DNA from: Gemmatimonadota bacterium
GTDB taxonomy: Bacteria > Gemmatimonadota > Gemmatimonadetes > Longimicrobiales > Gaopeijiaceae
Assembly: GCA_021295835.1 (NCBI GenBank)
Contig: JAGWBP010000020.1
Location: 1-64,000 of the forward strand
Direction: 5' to 3'
DNA: 64,000 nt
Under the pieces are notes generated by a model. That model was not told the DNA's origin and searched no databases. It saw only the letters and a program-made list of their open reading frames with translations. Positions within the stretch are counted from its first letter, which is position 1. Every line of letters starts with the position of its first letter. The position numbers were made by a program, and so were the translations under genes. Positions 33,465 to 41,998 of this stretch are shown in pieces.

Positions 33465-35351
33465 ATGCTTGGAGTCACGAACCGAAACAGTCGTGCGGGA
33501 GCCTACAGGGCGGCATCCTCCCTGGTGGCACTTCCCATTGCGGCGGCTCTTCTTGTGGGCTGCGACGAAGGAAAGATGACCCCGGTGATCGGTACCGTCG
33601 GCGGCACGGTCATGCTCGAGGGCGCGCCGCTGGCCGGCGTCACGATCGCGCTTGAACCCGGCGAGGGGACGCAGACCACCGGTGCCGACGGTTCCTACCT
33701 CTTCGGCGATGTGCTCGAGGGCGACTACACAGTCACCATGAGTGGCCACCCGGCCGACACCGAATTCGAGGAGTCCGCCACCACGGCGGTCGGCGAGGGC
33801 TCGGACGCACCGAAGGTGGACTTCTCCGGCGACTACATCAGGACCGCCGGGGTCAGCGGCTCGGTCGTGGTCGAGGGTGTGCCGCTCGGCGGCATCTCGG
33901 TGGCTCTGACCGGCGTGGAGGCGCAGACGGCGACCACCGACGCCCTGGGGGGCTTCACCTTCTCCAACATGCGCATGGGTGACTATGCGGTCATGATCTC
34001 CGGCTGGGATTCCGGCCGCTACGAGTTCGACGTCGAGGACCTGTCCTTCTCGGTCGCGGTTGGCGAGACCTTCGCCGCCTCCTTCGAGGGGCTGCGAGTC
34101 GAGTACACCTTCGACGTCACGATCACCAACGTGGCGACCGCCTACCCGTACTTCCCCTCCGGCTCCTTCAACACCCCCGTGGGCGAGACCGAGCCCGGTC
34201 CGGTCGGAATGGGGATGAGCTACGAGTTCGAGTTCAGGGCTGGTCCAGGCGCACGCCTCAGCTTCGCGACGATGATGGTCCACTCGAACGACTTCTTCTA
34301 CGCGCCGGGACCCGAGGGGATCGCGCTCTGGGAGGGCCACGACCAGTTGACCGGAGACATCACCGACCAAATCATGCTCTGGGACGCCGGAACCGAGATC
34401 GATCAGGAGCCCGGCGTCGGCGCCGACCAGCCAGTCCGCCAGAGCGGTCCCGACACGGGTGCCGACGACCCCAATCCCCTGGTGCGCTTGGCCGAGGACG
34501 AATATGGCACCCTCCCGGAGGTGGATTCCGTGATTGCGGTCACGATCGAGTCGACCGGCCCCTACATGTTCAAGGTCACGATCGAGAACGTCAGCCAGGA
34601 CCACACCATCGAGACGATCGCTGGCGAGTGCATGGACGTGCCGATCGCGCCGGGCGTATTCGTGGTGCACTACGGCCCCGCTCCGCTCTTCGCCGTGGGC
34701 GAAGTGGAGCCCGGGGTTGGCCTCGAAGCGCTGGCCGAGGACGGGGCGGCCGCGACCCTCGCGAACCACGCGAGCGCGAACACGGGTGTGCTGCAGCTCG
34801 CCGCCCCCGGCGTCTTCGCCACGCACGAGTCGCAGGGACTGCTCTTCAACTCCGGGACGACTGCAACGTTCGGGATAGAGAGGATGGCAGAGGACGGTTC
34901 TCCGGAGCCGCTCGCGGTGGACGTCCAGGCGGCTGGCGGCTTCCGGACGAGTGGCATCTTCGCGATACCGGACGGCGGGTCGAACCCGGCCCCGCTCTTT
35001 CCCGGTCAGAGCTACACCTTCGAGGCGGTCGCCGTCCACGGCGAGGTGCTCTCGCTGGTAACGATGCTGGTGCAGTCCAACGACATCTTCTTTGCGCCGG
35101 ACGAGGATGGGATCGACCTATTCCCCGGCGACGTTCCGCTGACGGGCGACGTGACGGGGATGATCGATCTGTGGGACGCGGGCACCGAGGTGAATGGCGA
35201 GCCCGGCTTGGACAGGTACCAGGCACCGCGCCAGCTCTTGCCCGACACCGGTCCGGACGAAGGCGGCACGATTAGGCTCCTTGACGACGAGTTCACCTAC
35301 CCCGACGTTGGCGATATGCTCCAGATCAATGTTGCGGCCCAGCCTAGGTAG
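33465..35351 (+). CDS. Lipoprotein with two carboxypeptidase-regulatory domains and two spondin-like domains
   Basis: A 628-residue lipoprotein. The signal peptide ends LPIAAALLVGC (lipobox, cysteine near residue 32). Two CarboxypepD_reg-like modules follow (GGTVMLEGAPLAGVTIAL...GSYLFGDVLEGDY and GSVVVEGVPLGGISVAL...GGFTFSNMRMGDY). Two spondin-N-like domains come next, about 195 residues each: the first starts YTFDVTITNVATAY, the second YMFKVTIENVSQDH, and each contains SF/SLVTMxVxSNDxFFAP, LTGDxTxxxxLWDAGTE and xPDTG. Extracellular matrix or surface interaction is inferred. ATG at 33465 with AAAGGA upstream; no in-frame signal peptide exists for a longer version. Confidence 0.82.
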   Translation: MLGVTNRNSRAGAYRAASSLVALPIAAALLVGCDEGKMTPVIGTVGGTVMLEGAPLAGVTIALEPGEGTQTTGADGSYLFGDVLEGDYTVTMSGHPADTEFEESATTAVGEGSDAPKVDFSGDYIRTAGVSGSVVVEGVPLGGISVALTGVEAQTATTDALGGFTFSNMRMGDYAVMISGWDSGRYEFDVEDLSFSVAVGETFAASFEGLRVEYTFDVTITNVATAYPYFPSGSFNTPVGETEPGPVGMGMSYEFEFRAGPGARLSFATMMVHSNDFFYAPGPEGIALWEGHDQLTGDITDQIMLWDAGTEIDQEPGVGADQPVRQSGPDTGADDPNPLVRLAEDEYGTLPEVDSVIAVTIESTGPYMFKVTIENVSQDHTIETIAGECMDVPIAPGVFVVHYGPAPLFAVGEVEPGVGLEALAEDGAAATLANHASANTGVLQLAAPGVFATHESQGLLFNSGTTATFGIERMAEDGSPEPLAVDVQAAGGFRTSGIFAIPDGGSNPAPLFPGQSYTFEAVAVHGEVLSLVTMLVQSNDIFFAPDEDGIDLFPGDVPLTGDVTGMIDLWDAGTEVNGEPGLDRYQAPRQLLPDTGPDEGGTIRLLDDEFTYPDVGDMLQINVAAQPR

Positions 35352-35388
35352 GGTTCGCGGTAGCAGCAGGTCTCTGTAGCAGTACCGA

Positions 35389-35435
35389 GAGAGCTCGGCG
35401 GTTCCGTCCGGGGGGGGACGGGCTGCCGGGCTCTC
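35389..35435 (+). terminator. Long GC-rich hairpin after the spondin lipoprotein gene
   Basis: GAGAGCTCGGC (35389-35399) pairs with GCCGGGCTCTC (35425-35435) with one G-T pair, enclosing an inner CCGTCC/GGACGG stem around a run of eight Gs (35410-35417). It lies 38 bp beyond the stop. No strong T-run follows. Confidence 0.5.
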
Positions 35436-35481
35436 CTCGTTTGCGTTCCTGCAATGCGCCAACGCTCCGCCTCTCCTCTGA

Positions 35482-35505
35482 CTAGCGGTCCGTGGACAAG
35501 CCTCC
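35482..35505 (+). repeat. Dispersed 22-bp repeat, copy R4
   Basis: CTAGCGGTCCGTGGACAAGC, in the orientation opposite to R1-R3 and R5, between the convergent spondin lipoprotein and ychF genes. Confidence 0.5.
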
Positions 35506-35545
35506 CACGGCAGGAGCGGCGCGGCAGAATCATGGACTGCCGGAG

Positions 35546-36586
35546 TCAGAGGTTGAAGCGAACATGCACGATGTCGCCGTCGGCCACTACGTACTCCTTG
35601 CCCTCGACCCGCATCGCCCCGCGCGCCTTGGCCACCTTCTCCGAACCGCACTCGGCGAGCGCCCCGTAGGGGGTGACCTCGGCGCGGATGAAGCCGCGCT
35701 CCAGATCGCTGTGGATGTGCCCGGCCGCAGCGCGGGCCACCGTGCCCCTCGGGATCGGCCAAGCGCGCACCTCGTCCTCGCTCACCGTGAAGAAGGAGAT
35801 AAGATCCGCGAGCTCGTAGGCGCACCTGATGAAGCGCGCGAGGGTGGGTTCGCCAATCCCCATATCGGCCAGGAACTCCGCCTGATCCTCCGGTGCGAGC
35901 AAGGCGATCTCGGCCTCTACGCTCGCCGATAGGACCATCGCCGATCCGCCTGTCGCCGCCACCTCGGCCAATAGATCCGAGTGCGGCAGCTCGCCTGCCC
36001 GTTCCTCCGCGACGTTGACCGCCACCAGCAGTGGAAGATCGGTCAGCATTCCGTACCCGCGCAAGAAGCCCCGGTGCAGCTCGTCGGCGGAGAGCTGCCT
36101 GAGCGCGCTCCCGGCCTCGAGTGCGCGGACCGCCGTCGCGAAGGCGTCGATTTCGCGTACATCGGCCCGCTCCTTGCGCGCTCGGTCCAGGCGGCGCTCC
36201 GCAACTCCCAGATCGGCCAGCACGCACTCCTCGTGGAAGGACCGTAGCTCGCCCAGCGGGTAGGGGTCTTCCTCCAGTGCGGGATTCGTGAAGTCACGGA
36301 CCACCAGGCAGAGGGCATCACGGTCCCGAATCGCCTGCAGGGTGCGAGCCGAGAGGACACGCCTGCCACCGCCGTGTTCGCCGGGGACATCCCGTAGGGT
36401 GATCGTCGCGTGCGTGGTCTTCCTGGGGCTGTAGAGGCCGGAGAGGAAGTCGAGGCGGGGGTCCGGCACCCGCACCGTGCCCACCCTGGTCGTGCCCCCC
36501 AATCCGACGGGTGCGTCCAGGCCAGTCATCGCGTTGAAGAGCGTCGTCTTGCCTGAGCCGGCAAACCCGGTCACCCCGAACTTCAT
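35546..36586 (-). CDS. ychF: Redox-regulated ATPase YchF (Obg-related P-loop protein)
   Basis: A 346-residue member of the YchF/OLA1 family, cytosolic ribosome-associated P-loop ATPases. Seen: P-loop GFAGSGKTTLFNAM (residues 7-20), GTTRVGTVRVPDPRL, DVPGEHGGG in place of the usual DIAGLVKGA, nucleotide-specificity motif NVAEE (the NxxE type that favours ATP) and a C-terminal TGS domain (ISFFTVSEDEVRAWPI, AAGHIHSDLERGFIRAEV). The G3 region is divergent from the canonical form. Its ATG overlaps the M28 peptidase stop by 4 bases, so the two are coupled. Confidence 0.88.
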   Translation of the reverse strand: MKFGVTGFAGSGKTTLFNAMTGLDAPVGLGGTTRVGTVRVPDPRLDFLSGLYSPRKTTHATITLRDVPGEHGGGRRVLSARTLQAIRDRDALCLVVRDFTNPALEEDPYPLGELRSFHEECVLADLGVAERRLDRARKERADVREIDAFATAVRALEAGSALRQLSADELHRGFLRGYGMLTDLPLLVAVNVAEERAGELPHSDLLAEVAATGGSAMVLSASVEAEIALLAPEDQAEFLADMGIGEPTLARFIRCAYELADLISFFTVSEDEVRAWPIPRGTVARAAAGHIHSDLERGFIRAEVTPYGALAECGSEKVAKARGAMRVEGKEYVVADGDIVHVRFNL

Positions 36587-39108
36587 GGCGCCGCTGGACC
36601 CCCAGGCGTGACGATCGCCACCTGACCGCTCGCCACTTCGACCGAGTACCGCGTCCGGATCATCGCTCGGTCGGAGAGGAGGCGGACGTTCGGCGCCAGG
36701 TGCTCGGGCCGCGCGAAGTAGTCTCGCTCGAAGAGGTCGGCCGGGCGGAGGTGGTGCTCGACCACCGAGAGGGCGAACGCCTCTCCGCGGCCCACCGTAT
36801 CGGAACCCGCCTCGCCGCCCCCTCCGGCAGCGATGTCGAAGTCAAGTACGAGCCCACCGCCCTCGGGTGCGCCCCAGTGCTCGACCCGAAGCGTACGCAC
36901 ACCGCCCGGGAGCCGCTTGCCGTTGAGGGCAACCAGCCGGGGACCCACTTCGCCTATGTCGAGGAGCAGCATCTCGGCTCCGATTGCCGACGCAACGGAC
37001 ACCCTGGCGGTGCCGCGCGGGACCGCTGAGTCGGGCATCAATGTGACCTCCGGGGGTGGAGCGTCCAGGAGTTCGGCGGGCGAGAGCGCGTACGGGATCC
37101 GCGCCGGGCTGTACCGCCCCGGTGCCTCCAGCGACGCCCCAAAGGGCCCAAGAGAGCTCGCCACCCATGCGGCACCAGGATCCGGTGGGCGGCGCGCGGG
37201 GTTGGTCCCCCAACTGGCCGCGCCGCTCTCGCGGTCCATGAGGTAGACGAGCGTCGAAGGTGCCGGACGGTCGGAGGAGGGCTCGGCGCTTCGGATGCCC
37301 AGCGCGAGGCAGGCTCCTGCGGCCAGCACTCCCAAAGTGGGCAACCACCACCGGTTGGGCTCGGCGAGCACGGCGAGAAGGGGCAAGGTGAAGAGGAACG
37401 CCACCGTTGCGAGTCCGGCAACTACCGACGCCAGCCGCATCCCCATCGCCAGCCACACCCCCTCGACGAGGGGCGTCATTACCGCGACCACCACCACGGC
37501 CGCTAGCACCGTGGCGACCCATTGGAGATGGCCAGGGACGCAGCCCCGCGGCAGCCAGGCGACCGCGAGCGCCGCCAGACAGCCGGCCAGCGCGGGCCAC
37601 TGGAAGTTCACGGCCGCCATCGGAAAGAGCGCGGTGGCAATGGAGGCCACCACAACCGAGGGGACCAGCGCCCCGATCGCCAGCTCGGCCGCCGAGAAAC
37701 GCCTGCCAAGCGCCACCGACAAGAGAGCCACGAGCACGAACGACGCGGCGACCAGGGCCAGCACGTACCACCCTTCGCTGTGGAAGGAACCGGCGTGCAG
37801 CGCACCGTACTCCGGGTGGATGTCGCGTCCCCACCGGAAGAGGAGCGATGCGCCCACCCCGATCGCGCTCACCGAGAGAAGGTACACACAGAGCCCTGTC
37901 AGCACCCCGCCAATGCGCAGCCCCGCCCTCCTGGCTGCCGCGAAGGCCGCAACCCAGAGTACCACCACCGCCGCTCCGAGCAACCACACCCAGAGCTTGC
38001 CGTACACCACCAGCCCCACCAGCGGAAGCGTCAGGTAGCTCGCATTCGGTGCCCTGACGGCGTCCAGACTTGCGTCGCCAAAGTGCCTGAGCATCGCCAG
38101 CGTCTGAATGCCGTGGTGCTGCAGGGTGCGCTCGTCGAGGTTGCCCGGGGTGTCGGTCGCCTGGTGGTATACGTTGGCGCGTGCGATCCCCGCGAAGTTG
38201 AGCCCTGGCACGCCCACCTCGCGAAAAAGCGTGAAGTCGGTGTCGTTCGGCATGCGCCGGTATACCTCGATGCCGATCGAATTCGCCACCGGCCTGGGGC
38301 TCGCCTCGGCGAAGGCCCGCACCACCCAGCCGTTCTCGGGGCCGGTCTCGAACATCATCGCCGGGCCGCCGCCGCCGCGCATCTCGAGCGAGATCACCAG
38401 CGCCACATCTTCCATCCACGGATGCTTGTCCACGAACGCCCTCGCCCCGAGCAGCCCGAGCTCCTCGGCGTCGGTGACGAGCACGATCACATCGTTGGCG
38501 AGGCGAGGGCCGGTCACCAGGGCCCGAAGCGACTCCAGGATTGCGGCCACCCCGATCCCGTCATCGGCGGCGCCAGGCGAGATTCCCCGGCTGTCGTAGT
38601 GGGCGGTCACCAGCACCGCTCGCCCGCTCGATCCTGTCCCCGGCAGCCGGGCGACGACGTTGCGCACGGTGACGGCAGTCAACGATGGCCCCACCGAACG
38701 CATCGAGGTCGTCGTCTGCACGGCGGGTTCGAGTCCGAGGGCCCGCAGCTCGGCAAGCGTGTACTCCAGGGCGTCCGCGTGGCCGGGCGAACCGGGCGGA
38801 CGCGGCTGAGATGCGATCCGCTCCACGTGCGACATTGCGCGGCCAGACGAGAAGGCCGAGTCGGGAAGGTCGGCGGTCCCTGCGGCCGGGAGTCGCAGCG
38901 AGCTCGAGATGAAGGCCGCCGCCACGAGAATGAAGAGGGTGACCGGCCCGCGCATCCCCCGCCACGGGATGGGGGGTGCCGGACGCGGGGCCTCCCTGGG
39001 AGGATCTTCGCGATCCAGCTCGCTCGCACCCTCAATCGCCTCGATGTCGGACTCGCTGATCCCCAGCTCGGCCAAGGAAGGGATCTCGGGCAGCCGAGGA
39101 TCGCTCAC
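36583..39108 (-). CDS. Membrane-anchored M28-family zinc aminopeptidase (ERMP1/Fxna-like)
   Basis: An 841-residue protein. A cytoplasmic N-terminus precedes one membrane helix (PVTLFILVAAAFISSSL, about residues 55-72). A periplasmic M28 domain follows with the two-zinc ligands: His in VTAHYDSRG, Asp in AADDGIGV, Glu pair in TDAEELGLLG, Glu in SLEMRGGGG and His in VYHQATDTPGN. Residues of about 370-620 carry eight or nine helices, and a soluble C-terminal domain ends it. This architecture matches M28 peptidases related to eukaryotic ERMP1. The GTG start is 12 bp from a family-2 palindrome. The stop is coupled to ychF. Confidence 0.87.
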   Translation of the reverse strand: MSDPRLPEIPSLAELGISESDIEAIEGASELDREDPPREAPRPAPPIPWRGMRGPVTLFILVAAAFISSSLRLPAAGTADLPDSAFSSGRAMSHVERIASQPRPPGSPGHADALEYTLAELRALGLEPAVQTTTSMRSVGPSLTAVTVRNVVARLPGTGSSGRAVLVTAHYDSRGISPGAADDGIGVAAILESLRALVTGPRLANDVIVLVTDAEELGLLGARAFVDKHPWMEDVALVISLEMRGGGGPAMMFETGPENGWVVRAFAEASPRPVANSIGIEVYRRMPNDTDFTLFREVGVPGLNFAGIARANVYHQATDTPGNLDERTLQHHGIQTLAMLRHFGDASLDAVRAPNASYLTLPLVGLVVYGKLWVWLLGAAVVVLWVAAFAAARRAGLRIGGVLTGLCVYLLSVSAIGVGASLLFRWGRDIHPEYGALHAGSFHSEGWYVLALVAASFVLVALLSVALGRRFSAAELAIGALVPSVVVASIATALFPMAAVNFQWPALAGCLAALAVAWLPRGCVPGHLQWVATVLAAVVVVAVMTPLVEGVWLAMGMRLASVVAGLATVAFLFTLPLLAVLAEPNRWWLPTLGVLAAGACLALGIRSAEPSSDRPAPSTLVYLMDRESGAASWGTNPARRPPDPGAAWVASSLGPFGASLEAPGRYSPARIPYALSPAELLDAPPPEVTLMPDSAVPRGTARVSVASAIGAEMLLLDIGEVGPRLVALNGKRLPGGVRTLRVEHWGAPEGGGLVLDFDIAAGGGGEAGSDTVGRGEAFALSVVEHHLRPADLFERDYFARPEHLAPNVRLLSDRAMIRTRYSVEVASGQVAIVTPGGPAAP

Positions 39109-39119
39109 GCCGAGGCCTG

Positions 39120-39145
39120 TGACAGATTATGCCAGTTATCTGTCA
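39120..39145. promoter_or_regulatory. Palindrome family 2, proximal site upstream of the M28 peptidase gene
   Basis: TGACAGATT (39120-39128), 8-base spacer, TATCTGTCA (39137-39145); 8 of 9 arm positions pair and one more flanking pair extends it (GTGACAGAT/ATCTGTCAC). It ends 12 bp before the GTG start, a position where a bound repressor would block transcription or translation. CATAAT lies within it on the minus strand. Confidence 0.55.
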
Positions 39146-39171
39146 CGATTCGTGCTCCAAGTCATGTCTAC

Positions 39172-39197
39172 CGACAAAATACACGTCGAATCTGTCC
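39172..39197. promoter_or_regulatory. Palindrome family 2, distal site upstream of the M28 peptidase gene
   Basis: CGACAAAAT (39172-39180), 8-base spacer, AATCTGTCC (39189-39197); 6 of 9 arm positions pair. Its start is 52 bp (about five helical turns) from the proximal site. Confidence 0.4.
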
Positions 39198-39262
39198 AAC
39201 GCGCTGCCGCAGTCTCGCGCGAGCACCGAGAGGCGCGAAGCGCTGGGCTGGCACGGCGCAGC

Positions 39263-39286
39263 GGAGGTTGGTCCACGGGCTGCTAG
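39263..39286 (-). repeat. Dispersed 22-bp repeat, copy R5
   Basis: On the minus strand CTAGCAGCCCGTGGACCAAC. The TAG is the stop codon of the PhoX-like gene, as in copy R2. Confidence 0.5.
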
Positions 39287-40722
39287 AGCGGTCCGTCGGC
39301 CCACGGGCCCCAGATGGCGTACGTCGCGCTCGGCCGTGGCTCGTCGGCTCTGCGGCCTCCCTGCACATTGAGGAACATCACCCGTCCGTCGGGGGTGAAG
39401 CACGCTCCGGCAAACTCACCCGGCTGCTCGTCCCCATCCCCGTACGGCGACCTCACCATGTTCACGATGCGACCCTCGCAGTCGAGACCCCGAACGTACT
39501 GCTCGCCGCTCCCGTCCTCGCACATCACGAGCCCACCCCTCGGCGTCACGACGATGTTGTCGGGGCTGTCGAGCACATCGTGCGACGGCGACTCGAAGAC
39601 GAGCTCCAGCTCGCCCCCATCTGCCGATAGGGGCCGATAGTGGAAGACCTGCCCCGCCCCGGCGTCTCCCCCGTTGGTCGAGACGACGTAGATGCCGTCG
39701 TCGCCGAAAAAGGCCCCCTCGAGGCGGGCGAAGCGGGCGGCGCCCTTGGCCACTCCCTGCCTGAAGACGGCCAGGCGGTCCGCCTCGGCGTCGGGTGGAT
39801 CGGGATCGTCGATGTCGACCCAGTGAATTGGCAATGTGGTGCCGGCCTCCTGGCCCCGCGCCGTCAGGTAGCCTGGCCTGCCGGTGACCGCCATCATCTG
39901 GAGCCTTCCCCCGGCCGCGAGCATCTCCGGGTCGTTGGGGAGGAACCGGTAGAGGCCGGCGCCCGGCAGCCTGTCGGGTACGTACCAGGTGTCCTCGGTC
40001 TCGTACACTATCCCGGTGGCCGGGTCGATCGCCACGGCCTCGTGCACAAAGCGCCCCATGGCCTTCAGCGGAACCGGATCTACCGGCCCGGTTGCTCCGG
40101 TCGGCACTTCGAATACGTACCCGTGCGGCCTGGCAAATCCAGCGTCGGCGCCCCAGGTGCTCTCCTCGCACGACAGCCAGCTCCCCCAAGGCGTCGTGCC
40201 ACCTGCGCAGTTGACGACCGTACCGGCGAGTGATACGAACTCGTCAACCAGCTCGACTGCGAGGTCGCCCTCGCCGTCCTCCGAGATTCTCACCTCGAGC
40301 GACGTGGTCCCGCCGCTCGCCAGGGGGTCGTACGACGGCTCTCCAATCGCCGCCACGCTGCCCGCGTCGTCCACCATCTCGTGATTCCGGACTAGGCGGA
40401 CATTGCCGTTTTGGAGCGGAAATGCGGCCATGCCGTCAAAGGCGTTGGGCACAGTCAGCCCGTCTCGCACCGCCGACCGCTCGCCGCCAGTGCTGATTCG
40501 CACGCATCGGAATCCCGTCGGGATCTCCAGCTCTGGGCACTCGGCGCTCCTCGCCAGCGGGCCGTACGGCTCGATGAAGGCACCGCCTAGTCCACGCCTC
40601 CGCGTCGAACCAGCCGCCGACCCATTCCATTTCGCCAGTCCGGCCAGGGAGGGCGCGAGGACTGCGACCCCTCCGGCCGAGGCGAGCCTCCTGAGAAACA
40701 CCCTACGCTCCATCGAAGACAT
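39283..40722 (-). CDS. PhoX-like (DUF839) protein, Tat-exported
   Basis: A 479-residue protein with a twin-arginine signal (ERRVFLRRLASAGG, then GVAVLAPSLAGLA). The mature region carries DUF839/PhoX signatures: FDGMAAFPLQNGNVRLVRNHE, GGTTSLEV, GGTTPWGSWLSCEES, HGYVFEVP, MGRFVHEAVAIDPATGIVYETED, DSPDNIVVTPRGGLVMCEDG and EFAGACFTPDGRVMFLNVQ. PhoX enzymes are calcium/iron alkaline phosphatases folded as a beta-propeller; whether this paralogue is a phosphatase is not certain. The stop lies within repeat R5, and a run of ten Gs sits directly before its ribosome-binding site. Confidence 0.87.
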   Translation of the reverse strand: MSSMERRVFLRRLASAGGVAVLAPSLAGLAKWNGSAAGSTRRRGLGGAFIEPYGPLARSAECPELEIPTGFRCVRISTGGERSAVRDGLTVPNAFDGMAAFPLQNGNVRLVRNHEMVDDAGSVAAIGEPSYDPLASGGTTSLEVRISEDGEGDLAVELVDEFVSLAGTVVNCAGGTTPWGSWLSCEESTWGADAGFARPHGYVFEVPTGATGPVDPVPLKAMGRFVHEAVAIDPATGIVYETEDTWYVPDRLPGAGLYRFLPNDPEMLAAGGRLQMMAVTGRPGYLTARGQEAGTTLPIHWVDIDDPDPPDAEADRLAVFRQGVAKGAARFARLEGAFFGDDGIYVVSTNGGDAGAGQVFHYRPLSADGGELELVFESPSHDVLDSPDNIVVTPRGGLVMCEDGSGEQYVRGLDCEGRIVNMVRSPYGDGDEQPGEFAGACFTPDGRVMFLNVQGGRRADEPRPSATYAIWGPWADGPL

Positions 40723-40727
40723 GACCT

Positions 40728-40737
40728 CCCCCCCCCC
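40728..40737 (-). repeat. Homopolymer of ten Gs (minus strand) before the PhoX-like gene
   Basis: Ten consecutive Cs on the plus strand, i.e. G10 followed by AGGTC and the ATG at 40722 on the coding strand. The tract abuts the Shine-Dalgarno. Length changes would alter spacing and structure upstream but not reading frame. Confidence 0.7.
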
Positions 40738-40972
40738 GTTTCCGAGAACACGCCCCAGCCCGGTCAGTGCCGCTGCCTCCTAAGGCTGTGGGGGTCCGCG
40801 CACTGGGGCAAGCCCAGTCGCAGCCATGTTTCCCAATAGCGGCATAGCGTTTACATTGGCGTCCACGTTGCCGACGCGGCCTCTTCGCGCGCTGCGACGT
40901 GGAGGGGGGCATCGACGATAGAGGCGGCATCGGGCCGCCATGCGCCTCCGCACCCTCATCGAGGCGAACTGC

Positions 40973-41335
40973 ATGGACATTGAGATCGGTTGGTCGAGAG
41001 ACTCGGGAGTCCTGGTTGCGAAGCCGGTCGGTCGCGTCTACAGCGCCCAGTACATCGAGTGGCAGGCGGCGCTGATGTCGGGGATCAAGCCGGACGACGG
41101 CGCCATGGTGCTGGACTGCGAAGGAGTCACGTACCTGAGCAGCGCTGGCCTCAGAGTCGTGCTCGAGACCGCGCGGCGGTTCGAGGGACCTGGGCGCGCC
41201 TTCGCGCTCAGCCGGCCGACGAAGGGCGTCCGCAAGGTGCTCGCGGCAAGCGGCTTCGACAAGATTATCTCGATCTTCGACTCCACCGACGAGGCGATCC
41301 TTCAGACCGCCAAGGAGGCTGGCGCGGACGGCTGA
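40973..41335 (+). CDS. STAS-domain protein, anti-anti-sigma factor type
   Basis: A 120-residue single STAS domain. It starts MDIEIGWSRDSGVLV, has the core strand AMVLDCEGVTYLSSAGLRVV with the phosphorylatable Ser in SSAG, and ends with the conserved VRKVLAASGFDKIISIFDS. Such proteins bind serine-kinase anti-sigma factors and are switched by phosphorylation. No partner kinase or phosphatase is nearby. ATG at 40973 with GAGG 8 bases upstream; an ATG at 40940 is also in frame. It diverges from the PhoX-like gene. Confidence 0.87.
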   Translation: MDIEIGWSRDSGVLVAKPVGRVYSAQYIEWQAALMSGIKPDDGAMVLDCEGVTYLSSAGLRVVLETARRFEGPGRAFALSRPTKGVRKVLAASGFDKIISIFDSTDEAILQTAKEAGADG

Positions 41336-41467
41336 AGGGGGCCAGCAACCGGGGCCTTCGAGTAGGTGCCCATCCGTCCGAGAAGGGCTACCACACACCC
41401 CCGGGGGGACGGACCTCGATTTCGGCGTCGCCGGTGGAGCCCAGCTCGACAGGCGCCTATACGGCGT

Positions 41468-41998
41468 CTAGCACCATGGCCCGCTCGACCAACTCATCCC
41501 TTCGAACCATGAGGTGAAGGTGCTCGTATTCGGGGCGCAAAGACCTTGGTTGTCACCGAACCGCAGGGTGTCCAGACCATCCAACGCCGGGAAGCTGGCC
41601 GGAATCTCGCCCGAGAGGTAGTTCGCGGAGAGGACCAGCGTCACCAGACTCGACAAGTCCCCCATCTCCGGCGGGACCTCGCCCGAAAGTTCGTTGTAGA
41701 AGAGGTTCAGCTCCTCCAGACTCGACAGCTCCCCGAGTACCGGCGGAATCTCGCCCGAGAGGTAGTTGTAGGAGAGGTCCAGCCTCATCAGATTCGACAG
41801 CTCCCCCAGCTCCGGCGGGATCTCGCCCAAAAGGTTGTTGTGGCGGAGGTTCAGCAACTCCAGACTCGACAGCTCCCCGAGCTCCGGCGGGATCTCGCCC
41901 AAGAGCCCATGAGTGTGCCTAAATGGGCCGACTCTGACCGTGCCGGGAAGAGAGATCTTCACGACTCGACCGTCGGCATCCGTGTCCCCCCGTACCAC
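41468..41998 (-). CDS. Leucine-rich-repeat lipoprotein copy 1, C-terminal part (frameshifted)
   Basis: A frame of 176 codons with five to six LRRs of the plant-like type, e.g. LLGEIPPELGELSSLELLNL and LSGEIPPVLGELSSLEELNL, and a C-terminal cap (GLCAPNTSTFTSWFEGM). It continues the N-terminal frame at 41959-42195. The single-base loss at about 41987 relative to copy 2 breaks the join. Not expected to be translated alone; its first codons have no ribosome-binding site. Confidence 0.75.
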   Translation of the reverse strand: MVRGDTDADGRVVKISLPGTVRVGPFRHTHGLLGEIPPELGELSSLELLNLRHNNLLGEIPPELGELSNLMRLDLSYNYLSGEIPPVLGELSSLEELNLFYNELSGEVPPEMGDLSSLVTLVLSANYLSGEIPASFPALDGLDTLRFGDNQGLCAPNTSTFTSWFEGMSWSSGPWC

